From positions 1 to 45,425 of the forward strand of contig DASRSD010000053.1 of the NCBI GenBank assembly GCA_035656635.1: 45,425 bases of DNA, given 5' to 3'. Below, in pieces: positions 1 through 9,412 of this stretch. The position numbers were made by a program, and so were the translations under genes. The stretch comes from Pirellulales bacterium. Its GTDB lineage: Bacteria > Planctomycetota > Planctomycetia > Pirellulales > JADZDJ01. Position 1 is the stretch's first letter; each line of letters starts with the position of its first letter. The notes beneath the pieces were generated by a model, which was not told the origin of the DNA, ran no database searches, and was given only the letters and a program-made list of their open reading frames with translations.

Positions 1-498
1 GTGCGTATGCTGATGCCCGCCGACAACAGGGAACCGAAGATGGACCTTCGGCAAACGACGTTCCTAGAGGAAGAGGAAGGCGCCCGTGCTCCCGAAGTAA
101 GCCGCTCAACGTTGCGAGGGAGCAAGCGTTCTAGCAGTAAAGAGTCAATTCAGGCGATGCTCATCGAATCACTTGTACCGCTGGCAGAGCAGCTCCAGCG
201 AATTCATGCGATGCTCGATACGCTCGCCAAGCAAGTGCTGTCGCAGCAATTGGTCAAAGAATACTACAGCACCAAAGAGGCCGCGAAAGTGTTGGGCAAA
301 CGTCCCTATACGGTGCGGGAATGGTGTCGCATGGGCCGCATTCGTGCTGAGAAAGCTGACTTCGGTCGCGGACTGGACGAGGAGTGGCGGATTTCGCACG
401 ACGAACTGGTGCGGATTCAAAATGAAGGCTTGATGACACTCAAGCCGGAAAGCCGAATCGGTGGCCCCAGGCGCGTCGCGAAAAAGCAGGCTGGTTAA
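1..498 (+). CDS. Helix-turn-helix (excisionase/MerR-like) DNA-binding protein
   Basis: A protein of up to 165 residues. The C-terminal half (about residues 88-140) begins YYSTKEAAKVLGKRPYTVREW, the pattern of the short winged helix-turn-helix found in excisionases and MerR-type proteins (HTH_17). It is followed by a WRISHDELVRI segment typical of the end of that fold. Residues about 50-85 form a Leu-rich amphipathic stretch that could be a coiled coil. The reading frame is open from base 1 (a GTG), with further starts at 7, 13 and 40, so the true start may lie at 40 or outside the window. It shares the element edge with a recombinase at 1048-2292, so it may be a recombination directionality factor or element regulator; that role is inferred. 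Confidence 0.7.
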   Translation: MRMLMPADNREPKMDLRQTTFLEEEEGARAPEVSRSTLRGSKRSSSKESIQAMLIESLVPLAEQLQRIHAMLDTLAKQVLSQQLVKEYYSTKEAAKVLGKRPYTVREWCRMGRIRAEKADFGRGLDEEWRISHDELVRIQNEGLMTLKPESRIGGPRRVAKKQAG

Positions 499-576
499 GT
501 GGAAGTCGCCAACAGCAGCATAGCGGCCACGGGCAGATTACGGTTCTGCTCTTGGCCGCTATCGTTTTATAGCCAG

Positions 577-900
577 TCAGAAGATTGGTTCTCCATCGCC
601 ACAGCCAGGGCAAGCCATGCGGCGCAATTGCTCGCGATAGGCCCGGCGGTATTCTTCCTCACGAAGTGCATCCAGTTGTTCGTGATGATCGGACAATTGA
701 CATGCATTCTCTTGGATTGCGGTTACTGCCGCCAATTCGGTTTGCGTGGTCCGGCCGTTTTGCTGCCAAGGAGGGACAATCCGTTCCTGCGATTCGCAAG
801 TTCGACCACAACGGCTACATTTGACAACCGGCTCTGGATAAAACCACTTGGCGTTGCAGCAGCCGCACACGAAGTAGAAAGGAGGCAAGTCGCTTTGCAT
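577..900 (-). CDS. Small zinc-ribbon protein of unknown function
   Basis: About 107 residues with three Cys-pair motifs: CGCC near the N-terminus, CSRCGRTC about 15 residues later and CPGCG near the C-terminus. This suggests one or two zinc-binding knuckles. The middle is charged and helical (DALREEEYRRAYREQLRR). I chose the ATG at 900, preceded by an AGGTG Shine-Dalgarno-like stretch, over a GTG at 918. The regular Cys spacing argues that this frame, not the opposite-strand frame over 499-1014, is coding. It sits between the HTH protein and the integrase, so it is probably element cargo. No function can be assigned. Confidence 0.6.
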   Translation of the reverse strand: MQSDLPPFYFVCGCCNAKWFYPEPVVKCSRCGRTCESQERIVPPWQQNGRTTQTELAAVTAIQENACQLSDHHEQLDALREEEYRRAYREQLRRMACPGCGDGEPIF

Positions 901-1047
901 CGGAACACCTGTGGGCACGAGCGATTTTTGCTAAACGTTCGTCACGGTCTGAATGCTAAACAGTCGATGACGATAGGCCAGCGATACAAGTCCCATTCAA
1001 GCGCGACGTGCTGAGATGCGCAGCAAGAGTACAGCAGCGCTGCAACC

Positions 1048-2292
1048 TTACGCGAACACCGATCGAATCGCTTCCTGCTGCTGATTGGGAATTAAATGAC
1101 GATAACGGTCCACCATTTCTTCTGACTGGTGGCCGACCCAGGCGTTGATCAATCGTTGGTCGACGCCGCGAGCCGCGCAGTTGGAACAGAATGAGTGACG
1201 CAGAACGTGCCATCCCCGCAGTCGCGACCATTTCGAGTTGGCCAGTGTCCGCTTGAAGTGATCGTGCGATTCATCGCGGGTTAGCAAACCGAACTCAGTC
1301 CGGGTTTTCTTGCTGCGCTCCACTTCGAGTTGCTGTGAAAAGGTATACAGACCACCGGGATGATGAGACAGCCAACCTTTCAGAACGTCGATCAACAGCG
1401 GCGAGAGTGGTACGCGCCGTGTGCTGAGCTTGCCTTTTTTGCGTTTTCTTTCGTGGATAATTGCCGATTGCGATTGAAAATCGAGGTCAGTAAGTAAGGA
1501 GCGAATCATTTCACTGCGCCGGGCGCCGGTGTGAGCAGCGAAGACGAACATGGGATAGATAAACGGCTGCACCGCCTTGACTCGAACATATTCCAAGAGT
1601 TCGGTGATGTCGGGGAGTGTCAGGAATACGCAATCCCACAGATCTGCTTCTTCCGCTGGAGTGAGCCCGCCCTTATCCACGCGTCGGGAGACTTCGGCAA
1701 AGGTCTGAAAGGGTGGCTTCTCTGTCATTTTGGGAAACAGCAATCCCCGATTAGGATACGGGCGTTTCACGACGCCCATGTGGAACGACCAGTTCCAAAC
1801 CGTTCGCAAAGTCACCAGTTCTTTTTTGATAGTGGCAGCACTGAGTTTCCGACCGTGAATGCCCTTTCCCCGCGAACGCTGCTCGATGTACCGCTGCAAA
1901 TCTGCGCCTTCGAGTTCTGGAATCGAACAGTGACTTCCCAGAATGCGCTTCAGATGGTTGACATGAATCTCCATCCCGTCACGGGTAGTTTGCTCTAGTG
2001 CTGCGACGGGAATCGAAGCAAAGTAGTTCTTGAAAAGCGCACCGAGTGTGCGAATCGGCGCCATTGATGGCTTGCCTTGCACTCGGCCATCCGACAACAG
2101 AAAGCTCACCAAATCGACATCGTCGGGAGGCGTTAGAAGTCCCAACTCAACTCGACGCAAATTGTCGTCCAGTCGCGCCAGCGAGGCGAGCGCCTCACGC
2201 TGGTTGTTCGTCTTCAGGGAACGGGCGAAGCGCTCCCTGCCGAAGTAGAAGATGACACGATACTTGCCGGAGCGTTTTTCGAGAGTCGCCAT
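1048..2292 (-). CDS. Tyrosine recombinase (phage-type integrase)
   Basis: 414 residues. The N-terminal part (about 1-75) is an Arm-type/AP2-like DNA-binding region with the [13 protein letters not shown] start common in integrases. Residues about 83-185 form the core-binding SAM-like domain and about 240-400 the catalytic domain. The catalytic residues are visible: Arg258 in HTGARRSE, Lys near 286, His362 and Arg365 in HVLRHSF, His388 in VGHQ, and the nucleophile Tyr397 in DRYRHL. It is therefore expected to be active in site-specific DNA integration and excision. The gene starts about 150 bp from tRNA-Leu and points away from it, the usual arrangement for an element integrated at a tRNA 3' end. 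Confidence 0.93.
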   Translation of the reverse strand: MATLEKRSGKYRVIFYFGRERFARSLKTNNQREALASLARLDDNLRRVELGLLTPPDDVDLVSFLLSDGRVQGKPSMAPIRTLGALFKNYFASIPVAALEQTTRDGMEIHVNHLKRILGSHCSIPELEGADLQRYIEQRSRGKGIHGRKLSAATIKKELVTLRTVWNWSFHMGVVKRPYPNRGLLFPKMTEKPPFQTFAEVSRRVDKGGLTPAEEADLWDCVFLTLPDITELLEYVRVKAVQPFIYPMFVFAAHTGARRSEMIRSLLTDLDFQSQSAIIHERKRKKGKLSTRRVPLSPLLIDVLKGWLSHHPGGLYTFSQQLEVERSKKTRTEFGLLTRDESHDHFKRTLANSKWSRLRGWHVLRHSFCSNCAARGVDQRLINAWVGHQSEEMVDRYRHLIPNQQQEAIRSVFA

Positions 2293-2371
2293 CCTTGCAG
2301 CATCCTTTCGGATTGCGGCAAGCGCAAGCGATACAAACGCCCTACAAGCGCCACATTCTTCCCAATTTCTT

Positions 2372-2433
2372 CCCAGTAAGGACTCTTTCGCAATCTTGCA
2401 TTCAGATTGTGAAAGCCATAAGTCCTTACTGGG
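2372..2433 (-). repeat. Large imperfect hairpin just downstream of tRNA-Leu
   Basis: A 13-bp perfect inverted repeat (CCCAGTAAGGACT at 2372-2384 and its complement at 2421-2433) encloses a second near-perfect arm pair, CTTTCGCAATCT and AGATTGTGAAAG, with a 7-nt loop and a 5-nt bulge. The whole 62 nt can fold into one long stem. No T tract follows on the minus strand, so it is not a classic intrinsic terminator. It lies exactly between the tRNA 3' end and the integrase start, where an attachment site, recombinase-binding arms or a tRNA 3' processing structure would be expected. Confidence 0.6.
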
Positions 2434-2440
2434 TTAAAAG

Positions 2441-2523
2441 TACCGAAGGTCGGACTTGAACCGACACGGCCTTGCGGCCACTGGATTTTGAGTCCAGCGC
2501 GTCTGCCATTCCGCCACTCCGGC
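2441..2523 (-). tRNA. tRNA-Leu (anticodon CAA)
   Basis: 83 nt read on the minus strand. The acceptor arm GCCGGAG pairs with CTTCGGT, allowing G:U pairs at 1-72 and 5-68. The anticodon stem CTGGA/TCCAG has the loop CTCAAAA, giving anticodon CAA (codon UUG). There is a long class II variable arm (GGCCGCAAGGCC) and a T arm GTCGG-TTCAAGT-CCGAC. The discriminator is A, as in other tRNA-Leu, and CCA is not encoded. It is the probable integration target of the element at 1-2440. Confidence 0.95.
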
Positions 2524-2783
2524 ATCCGATGGTCATGCTTTCGACAGCATTCACTTCACAAGGGGAAAAGTCTACCATGTAAACGATGGAAAGTGAACGG
2601 CCGACGTGTCCGTTGCCGCTCGGTTTTGATTGGGTCCACTCTGCCTGATTTTCGCGGACTGACCCTCTTCCATTTGCCAGCCCGCAGTGCACGAGTAACA
2701 ATTGCATTTTGGTTGTTCCCTGTGCGGAATTTTCCTTAGCAGTTTTAATCGCTTGACGGCTCTGCGCTTGCGGAAATATCACG

Positions 2784-3587
2784 ATGGATAAACCCGATAC
2801 CCAGCGAATGACGGTGCCGCGGTTTGCGGCCCTCAAATCGGCCGGTCACAAAATCACAGTTCTTACAGCCTACGACTACACCATGGCGGCCCTGCTGGAC
2901 GCCACCGGCATCGAAGGCATTTTGGTTGGCGATAGTATGTCGATGGTTGTGCAAGGACACCCCAACACTTTGCCTGTCACACTGGACGAAATGATTTATC
3001 ATGCCGAGATGGTCGGCCGTGCTGTGCAGCATGCGCTGTTGATCGTCGACATGCCGTTTCCCAGTTATCATTTAGGCGTGCCCAAAGCGATCGAAAACGC
3101 CGGCCGTATTCTCAAAGAAACGCGTTGCCAGGCGGTGAAGTTGGAAGGGGGGGCCGATCAGGCCGATGTGATCCGCGGCCTGGTCTCGGCCGGCATTCCA
3201 GTGATGGCCCATGTGGGCTTGCGACCGCAAAGCGTGCACGTGCTAGGCGGTTACAAAGTGCAGCGTGACGAAGCTCGTTTGCTGAACGATGCCCGGGCGG
3301 CTCAGGAATCGGGCGCTTTTGCGATTGTGCTGGAGTGCATTCCGGCCGAGATTGCGGCGAAGATCACTAAGACGCTCACGATTCCGACCATCGGCATCGG
3401 CGCCGGCGTCGATTGCGACGGGCAGGTACTAGTTGTAAATGACCTCCTGGGCATTACCAGCGGCTATGTACCAAAATTTGTGAAAGCCTATGCGGATTTG
3501 AAAACCACCATCGCCAACGCGGTGGGCCATTTCCGAGAAGACGTTCGCAGTGGCAAATTTCCGGGACCCGACCAAGCCTTTCATTGA
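2784..3587 (+). CDS. panB: 3-methyl-2-oxobutanoate hydroxymethyltransferase (ketopantoate hydroxymethyltransferase)
   Basis: 267 residues, the family's normal length. PanB transfers a hydroxymethyl group from 5,10-methylene-tetrahydrofolate to alpha-ketoisovalerate, the first committed step of pantothenate and CoA synthesis in the cytoplasm. Family motifs are all present: LTAYDYTMA near the N-terminus, ILVGDSMSMVVQGH with the metal-binding Asp, DMPFPSY, VKLEGG, VMAHVGLRPQ and TIGIGAG. The ATG at 2784 gives the expected N-terminus. It stands alone, with no panC or panD nearby. The 106 bp downstream contain two competing hairpins. Confidence 0.97.
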   Translation: MDKPDTQRMTVPRFAALKSAGHKITVLTAYDYTMAALLDATGIEGILVGDSMSMVVQGHPNTLPVTLDEMIYHAEMVGRAVQHALLIVDMPFPSYHLGVPKAIENAGRILKETRCQAVKLEGGADQADVIRGLVSAGIPVMAHVGLRPQSVHVLGGYKVQRDEARLLNDARAAQESGAFAIVLECIPAEIAAKITKTLTIPTIGIGAGVDCDGQVLVVNDLLGITSGYVPKFVKAYADLKTTIANAVGHFREDVRSGKFPGPDQAFH

Positions 3588-3609
3588 ATTCCGCATGCGG
3601 TGCACTCGC

Positions 3610-3671
3610 TGGTCGCGCGAAAGCGCGAAATCCTATGATCGAATTCCCCGCATTCTCCACTAGCGCGACCA
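3610..3671 (+). other. Overlapping, mutually exclusive inverted repeats downstream of panB
   Basis: TCGCGC-GAAA-GCGCGA at 3613-3628 forms a perfect 6-bp stem with a GAAA tetraloop. The left arm is also part of TGGTCGCGC (3610-3618), whose exact complement GCGCGACCA lies at 3663-3671. The two stems therefore compete. A separate 10-bp palindrome CCGCATGCGG is at 3591-3600. There is no T tract. It may end panB transcription or act as a leader for the gene at 3694; both are inference. Confidence 0.45.
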
Positions 3672-3693
3672 AGGGTCGTAGCTTTATTGAAGC

Positions 3694-5766
3694 ATGAACC
3701 GGCTTGCCGACGAATCGTCACCCTATCTGTTGCAGCACCAGAACAACCCGGTCGATTGGTATCCCTGGGGGCCAGAATCGCTGCAGCGCGCAAAGGCCGA
3801 GCAAAAGCCGATTTTTTTGTCGATCGGCTATTCCGCCTGCCACTGGTGCCACGTCATGGAGCACGAAAGTTTTGAAAATCCAGACATTGCACGGCTCATG
3901 AACGAAAACTTCGTGTGCATCAAGGTCGATCGCGAGGAACGCCCCGACTTGGATCATATTTACATGAATGCCGTGCAATTGCTCACGGGCCGCGGCGGCT
4001 GGCCCATGTCTGTGTTTCTCACGCCCGATTTGCAGCCGTTTTATGGCGGAACTTATTGGCCGCCGACCGCGAGAATGGGCATGCCGGGATTCGATCAAGT
4101 GCTGCTGGCCGTGGCCAATGCTTGGCAGGAGCGGCGGCAACAAGCCATTGAACAAGCGGCGGAATTGACCGGGCACATTTCACAATTGGCGGCGCTGCCG
4201 ACAGCTGCAGGAGAGCTGTCGCAAAAACTAATCGACGTCGCTGGCGCGGCCTTGGAACGCAGTTTCGACTTCCACCATGGTGGTTTTGGCGGCGCGCCGA
4301 AATTTCCGCACCCGATGGATTTGCAAGTGCTGTTGCGGTTGTGGAAGCGCCATCGCCGGCCCGGCTTGTTGGGCATGGTAACCACCACGCTTGATAAGAT
4401 GGCCGCAGGAGGAATTTACGATCACCTGGGCGGCGGGTTTCATCGCTACTCAGTCGACGAACATTGGTTGGTGCCGCACTTCGAAAAAATGCTGTATGAC
4501 AATGCGCTGTTGACAACCGCCTATACGGAAGGATTTCTTGCTACCCATAACGCCGAATACGCCAGGGTGGCGAGGGAAACGTGCGATTACTTACTGCGAG
4601 ATTTGACAGATCCGGCGGGCGGCTTTTATAGCACCGAAGACGCCGACAGTGAAGGCGCGGAAGGAAAATTCTACGTTTGGACACCGCAGGAAATTGCGAC
4701 CGTGCTAGGAACGAAAACCGCGGAAGTTTTTTGCTATGTTTACGATGTAAGCGAAGCGGGCAACTTCGAAGAGCAAAGCATCTTAAATTTGCCAAAGCCG
4801 CTTGAAGTGTGCGCCAAAATCAAGCAGCGTGATCCAGCTGAACTCCGAGCTGTACTGGCCGCGAGCCGGCAGAAACTATTGGAAGTGCGCGGCCGCCGAG
4901 TGCGGCCAGGACGAGACGATAAAGTGCTCGTCGCCTGGAATGGGCTGATGATCGATGCATTATCGCGTGCAGCGGTGGCCCTGAGTGAACCGCGCTACAT
5001 TGCGGCGGCTGTCAACGCAGCAAATTTCATTCTGCACGACATGCGCCGATCTGACGGACGCTTGCTACACACCTGGCGGGCCGGAAAAGCAAAGTATGAT
5101 GCTTATCTCGACGATTACGCGGCGCTGGCCAATGCGCTGGTAAGTTTGTATGAAGCCACGTTCAACGAACGATACATTGACGAAGCAGTTCGGTTAGCTG
5201 AGATCGTGCTGACACACTTTGCCGACGGTGAAGCAGGCGGTTTTTTTTATACTGCCGACGATCACGAGCAACTTATCGCCCGACACAAGGATATTCAAGA
5301 TAGTTCCGTTCCCAGCGGCAATGCGCTGATGGCCACAGTGCTTGTGCGACTGGGCAAACTCACCGGCAGGGCAAATTATCTGGAGGCCGCCGAAAGAACT
5401 TTGAGAATGGCTATCGGTTTGTTAGAGCGGGCGCCAACCGTTGCGGGGCAAATGCTGCTGGCGATAGATATGCTCCTGGGGCCGACACCGGAAATTGTGC
5501 TTGTGGGCAACAAAGCCAATTCTGACACTTCCGCCATCCTGCTCGAATTACACCGCCGATTCATTCCCAACAAGATCGTCGCCCTGCGGTCGCCAACCGC
5601 TGAATCTTCCCAACCGCATTCAATTGCGCTCGACCCGCTGTTCGCCGGCAAAGCGCCGCTTTCATCCGAACCCACGCTGTTCATTTGCGAAAACTTCGCC
5701 TGCCAAGCGCCGGTCAGCGGCCATGCTGCAGCAGTTGAGAAAATTGCGACGCTCGCTGGCGAATAG
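3694..5766 (+). CDS. Thioredoxin-domain protein of the YyaL/SPATA20 (DUF255) family
   Basis: 690 residues, full length for the family. The N-terminus has the family signature [21 protein letters not shown], then a thioredoxin-like domain (to about residue 165) with a CHWCH motif (Cys49, Cys52) and [16 protein letters not shown]. The remainder is an alpha/alpha six-hairpin glycosidase-like region, with [17 protein letters not shown] and [11 protein letters not shown], and [12 protein letters not shown] further on. No signal peptide is seen, so it is probably cytoplasmic. The biochemical role of the family is not settled; members are annotated as thioredoxin-domain or N-acylglucosamine-2-epimerase-like proteins. 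It lies downstream of panB and converges on nrdJ. Confidence 0.92.
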   Translation: MNRLADESSPYLLQHQNNPVDWYPWGPESLQRAKAEQKPIFLSIGYSACHWCHVMEHESFENPDIARLMNENFVCIKVDREERPDLDHIYMNAVQLLTGRGGWPMSVFLTPDLQPFYGGTYWPPTARMGMPGFDQVLLAVANAWQERRQQAIEQAAELTGHISQLAALPTAAGELSQKLIDVAGAALERSFDFHHGGFGGAPKFPHPMDLQVLLRLWKRHRRPGLLGMVTTTLDKMAAGGIYDHLGGGFHRYSVDEHWLVPHFEKMLYDNALLTTAYTEGFLATHNAEYARVARETCDYLLRDLTDPAGGFYSTEDADSEGAEGKFYVWTPQEIATVLGTKTAEVFCYVYDVSEAGNFEEQSILNLPKPLEVCAKIKQRDPAELRAVLAASRQKLLEVRGRRVRPGRDDKVLVAWNGLMIDALSRAAVALSEPRYIAAAVNAANFILHDMRRSDGRLLHTWRAGKAKYDAYLDDYAALANALVSLYEATFNERYIDEAVRLAEIVLTHFADGEAGGFFYTADDHEQLIARHKDIQDSSVPSGNALMATVLVRLGKLTGRANYLEAAERTLRMAIGLLERAPTVAGQMLLAIDMLLGPTPEIVLVGNKANSDTSAILLELHRRFIPNKIVALRSPTAESSQPHSIALDPLFAGKAPLSSEPTLFICENFACQAPVSGHAAAVEKIATLAGE

Positions 5767-5794
5767 CACTCTCGGTTAAAGCTGCACACGAAAA

Positions 5795-5838
5795 GCGGGC
5801 GTCGTCGGCCACGATGATGCTTTGTGGACGGCGCCCGC
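5795..5838 (-). terminator. Strong hairpin between convergent genes, probable nrdJ terminator
   Basis: GCGGGCGTCGT (5795-5805) pairs over 11 bp, with one G:U, with ACGGCGCCCGC (5828-5838). Inside are a CCAC/GTGG stem and a short loop. On the minus strand the hairpin is followed by TTTT (5794-5791), so it can terminate nrdJ, whose stop is about 180 bp upstream. It could also stop readthrough from 3694-5766. Confidence 0.6.
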
Positions 5839-6015
5839 GACAATGAAAATCAATTTATCAAGCCACGAACACGAACGATTCAAATAAAAGGTTGCTCGTG
5901 GGCGTCCAGCCCCCAAATCCATTTCGAGCAACCCGTATTTTCAACACATAAAGCGGGTGGCAAAACAAAATAGGCCTTTCGGAAATTCAGCCTTTTGCCT
6001 TCTATTTTCTGCTTT

Positions 6016-9000
6016 TTATGAACAGCCCATTGAATTGCCGCAGTTGTGGCACAAATAGCAGTTGCCGTTGCGGACAGTAATATTACCGCAGTTGTCGCAA
6101 CTGGGCGCATCCAGTTGGAAACTGGCGAACTGCTCTTCGCGGGCCATCGCCCCAGCATTTTGGTCGATGTGCATGACGGCTCCAGACCGGTGCAACAAGG
6201 CAGCATTGTCAGCCACGATACTCGCTGCTTTGCCGTGACCGTTGCTTCCGTTGTGTGCGCCGTTTGTCACCTGTTTGGTGACAATTGGCTTGGTCGTCGA
6301 CGTTTGATTGCCGGCGCTTGCGGCCTCCGGAGCACGGGCGCCACTGGCAGGCTTTTGCGCTGACTCCTGGCCTTTGACCGCGGACCCTTGATTCTTCACC
6401 GCCGGTCCCGGCAGATCAACGGCGTTGGTAAGCGGCGCCGGCTCGTCATTGTGCAAGCCTTTACTGGCTGCTTCTTTGTAGCCTCGCAAAAACTCATTTC
6501 CCATCCAGCGGAAAATGTAATCAACAACGCTTTTGGCAATGCGAACTTCTGGGTTCTTCGTTTGCCCCATTGGTTCAAACCGCATGTGCGAGAACTTGTT
6601 GACCAGGACCTCCAACGGCACACCGTATTGGAGACTCATCGAAACGGCGGTGCCGAAAGCGTCCATCAAACCACCGATGGTGCTGCCTTCCTTGGCCATG
6701 TTGATAAACAATTCGCCGGGTCGTCGAATTTCATTCAGATTGTTTTTGTCGACACGATCGTATAACCCAACGGTTAAATAACCTTCGTGCCCGACGATGC
6801 TGAATTTATGTGTGACGGAATCTCGCGTATCGGGCAACCGTTCGCGGCGCGGGGCTGCAACGACCTTTGCCGCCGCTTTGTCGCTTTCGGTGCCGGTGTT
6901 TAGCGGCTGACTTTCTTTGGAACCATCGCGGTAAATCGCCAGCGCTTTTAAACCTAGGCGCCAACCTTCCATGTAGGCGTTGGCAATATCGGCCGGGGTA
7001 GTCTCCCGCGGCATGTTCACCGTTTTGCTAATTGCGCCGGAGAGGAACGGCTGCGCGGCAGCCATCGTAGTCACATGAGCATGCCAGGCGATGGAGCGCT
7101 GACCTCGCATCGGCTTAAAGGCACAATCGAATACGGCCAGATGCTCAGGCTGCAGGTCGTTGGCGCCTTCGATCATGTCGTTTTTCTCGATGTACGCCAA
7201 AATCGATTCGATTTTTGGTTGATCGTAGCCCAACGTTTTCAACGCCGAGGGAACCGTGTTGTTGACGATTTTTAACATGCCGCCGCCGGCAAGTTGTTTG
7301 TACTTCACGAGCGCAATATCGGGCTCGATGCCAGTCGTGTCGCAATCCATTAGGAAGCTGATTGTTCCTGTAGGGGCCAATACCGTCGCTTGAGCATTGC
7401 GGAAACCGAAGCGATGCCCTTCATCGAGCACCTGATCCCACAGACCTTGCGCGGCGTCTTTCAAATAGCCGGGGCACGCGGAATTAATTTGCTCCACGGC
7501 ATCGCGATGCATTTGCATCACCTCAAGCATTGGCTCGCGGTTTTGCTCAAATGCTTCAAAGGGTCCCACGGCTGCGGCCAATTCCACACTCGTGAGATTG
7601 GCGGTCCCATGCAACAGCGCCGTGATGGCGCCGCACAGACCACGAGCCGCATCGCTATCATACGGCACACCGCCAGCCATCAGCAGGCTGCCGAGATTGG
7701 AGTAACCCAAGCCCAGCGGACGGAAGCAATGGCTGTTGGCCGCGATTTTTTTCGTCGGGTAACTAGCGTGATCGACCAAAATTTCCTGCGCGATGAAGAA
7801 GATGCGGCAAGCAACCTGAAACCGTTCCACGTCGAACGTGCCATCTTCCCGGCGAAACTTCATTAAATTGATGCTTGCCAGATTGCAGGCAGTATCGTCC
7901 AGAAACATGTACTCGCTGCACGGATTGCTGGCGTTAATGCGGCCGCTTTCCGGGCAGGTGTTCCAACGGTTAATCGTCGTGTCGTATTGCACGCCGGGGT
8001 CGCCGCATTGCCAGGCGCACTCAGCCATACGTTGCATTATCTCGCGGGCTTGCAGCGTTGGACCTTCGCGCTTGGCATCCGTCACCCAGCGTGTGGTCCA
8101 GGGTTGATCTTTTTCTACAGCCTGCATGAATGCATCACTCACGCGGACTGACAAATTGGCGTTTTGGAACAGGATGGAACTGTACGCCTCGCCGTTGAAG
8201 TTCGATTCGTACCCGCCCTTTTCGATCAATACGCGAGCCTTGTTTTCTTCCTTGGCCTTGCATTCAATGAACTCCATTACGTCAGGATGCTCCACTTTCA
8301 GCGATTGCATTTTTGCCGCACGGCGCGTTTTGCCGCCGCTCTTTACCACCGCGGCAATTTGATCGTACACGCGCATGAACGAAAGAGGGCCGCTGGGGCG
8401 GCCACCACCAGAGAGCTTTTCACGGTGAGAACGAAGCGTGGAAAGATCAGTGCCGGTACCGGAGCCAAACTTGAACAACATCGCTTCGCTACGAGCCAGC
8501 TCCATAATGTCTTCCATGTTATCGTTCACGCTTTGAATGAAGCAGGCCGAGCCTTGCGGATATTCGTAAGGATTTTCTGGCTGCTTCACATCACTGCTTT
8601 CGGCATCCCAGTGCCAGTTGCATTGCGCACCCTTGACGCCGTACTGATGAAACAAGCCCACGTTGAACCACACAGGCGAGTTAAATGCTCCATGCTGATG
8701 TAAACACAGCCAGGTAAGCTCGCGGTAAAATTGTTCGCCGTCGGCAGCACTGGCGAAGTAACCGTCGGCCAGTCCCCAATCAGCAATCGTGCGGCTCACA
8801 CGATGAATTAATTGCCGCACGCTGCTTTCACGTTCCGGGGTGCCGTTTTCGCCATAGAAGTACTTGCTCACAACCACATTCGTGGAAAGCTGGCTCCAAA
8901 ACTTCGGCACTTCGCAGTTTTTTTGCTCGAACAGCACTTCGCCGCCCTCGCCTTTGATGGCGGCGGTGCGCAAATCCCACTCGACTGTTTCGAACGGATC

Positions 9001-9141
9001 GACTGCTGAAGCAGGGCAAAAGAGCGAATCGATGGCTAGGCCGCCGGCACGTAACCGCCCGGCATTTCGTTTTGAATTTCCCATTTTCTGGCTACGCTTG
9101 GGGATGGGCTTGGTCGATAAAGCGAGATCGGCTTGCGCCAT
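6016..9141 (-). CDS. nrdJ: Adenosylcobalamin-dependent (class II) ribonucleoside-diphosphate reductase
   Basis: 1041 residues. Class II ribonucleotide reductase makes deoxyribonucleotides using a 5'-deoxyadenosyl radical from B12, so it works with or without oxygen. The active-site NPCSE loop is at 406-410 (Cys408). FKFGSGTGTDLS, the LAPTGTISFLMDCDTTGIEPD loop and GGQ-type flanks match the large B12-dependent family. The C-terminus is a Cys-rich ribbon (CDNCGN...CYLCHNCGNSMGC) that supplies the redox-active thiols and metal site. Residues about 940-985 form a low-complexity Ala/Ser/Gly linker before this tail. No intein is present. The ATG at 9141 has AGGAG 8 nt upstream. Paired NrdR-type boxes at 9320-9366 suggest control by the repressor NrdR. 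Confidence 0.96.
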   Translation of the reverse strand: MAQADLALSTKPIPKRSQKMGNSKRNAGRLRAGGLAIDSLFCPASAVDPFETVEWDLRTAAIKGEGGEVLFEQKNCEVPKFWSQLSTNVVVSKYFYGENGTPERESSVRQLIHRVSRTIADWGLADGYFASAADGEQFYRELTWLCLHQHGAFNSPVWFNVGLFHQYGVKGAQCNWHWDAESSDVKQPENPYEYPQGSACFIQSVNDNMEDIMELARSEAMLFKFGSGTGTDLSTLRSHREKLSGGGRPSGPLSFMRVYDQIAAVVKSGGKTRRAAKMQSLKVEHPDVMEFIECKAKEENKARVLIEKGGYESNFNGEAYSSILFQNANLSVRVSDAFMQAVEKDQPWTTRWVTDAKREGPTLQAREIMQRMAECAWQCGDPGVQYDTTINRWNTCPESGRINASNPCSEYMFLDDTACNLASINLMKFRREDGTFDVERFQVACRIFFIAQEILVDHASYPTKKIAANSHCFRPLGLGYSNLGSLLMAGGVPYDSDAARGLCGAITALLHGTANLTSVELAAAVGPFEAFEQNREPMLEVMQMHRDAVEQINSACPGYLKDAAQGLWDQVLDEGHRFGFRNAQATVLAPTGTISFLMDCDTTGIEPDIALVKYKQLAGGGMLKIVNNTVPSALKTLGYDQPKIESILAYIEKNDMIEGANDLQPEHLAVFDCAFKPMRGQRSIAWHAHVTTMAAAQPFLSGAISKTVNMPRETTPADIANAYMEGWRLGLKALAIYRDGSKESQPLNTGTESDKAAAKVVAAPRRERLPDTRDSVTHKFSIVGHEGYLTVGLYDRVDKNNLNEIRRPGELFINMAKEGSTIGGLMDAFGTAVSMSLQYGVPLEVLVNKFSHMRFEPMGQTKNPEVRIAKSVVDYIFRWMGNEFLRGYKEAASKGLHNDEPAPLTNAVDLPGPAVKNQGSAVKGQESAQKPASGARAPEAASAGNQTSTTKPIVTKQVTNGAHNGSNGHGKAASIVADNAALLHRSGAVMHIDQNAGAMAREEQFASFQLDAPSCDNCGNITVRNGNCYLCHNCGNSMGCS

Positions 9142-9319
9142 GATTCAGCTCCTTCTGTATGCGAACAACCGGGGCATCCGTACCTAGCAAAGTGTACTTC
9201 CATACACTATGCCACTATAACTTATGTTCGACATGCTCGCTGCTTAATTTTAGGGGCGTTTCGCGAGAAAACCCGAGAAAAATAACCCTATTGGGTGGTA
9301 GTGCTGGCAGAGTCGATAA

Positions 9320-9366
9320 CACCCATATATTGTGGTGAATGCCCTTGCGGCCACAACATACAGTGC
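9320..9366 (-). promoter_or_regulatory. Two tandem NrdR-type boxes upstream of nrdJ
   Basis: CACCCATATATTGTGG (9320-9335) and CCACAACATACAGTGC (9351-9366) both fit the published NrdR box pattern acaCwAtATaTwGtgt in most core positions. Their starts are 31 bp apart, three helical turns, which is the known spacing of NrdR box pairs. They lie about 180 bp upstream of the nrdJ start. NrdR is the ATP/dATP-sensing repressor of ribonucleotide reductase genes. The nrdR gene is not in this window. Confidence 0.72.
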
Positions 9367-9412
9367 GAAGGCGACATCTTACTCCGATTCCTCGAGTCGT
9401 CAACTCCCATCT

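Noticed and set aside
499-1014. 171-residue plus-strand frame
   Set aside because: No domain, mirrors the Cys-rich minus-strand gene at 577-900 and the spacer beside it.
6016-9141. Intein in ribonucleotide reductase
   Set aside because: Inteins are frequent in this family, but the active-site and B12-domain motifs are contiguous and no splicing motifs were seen.
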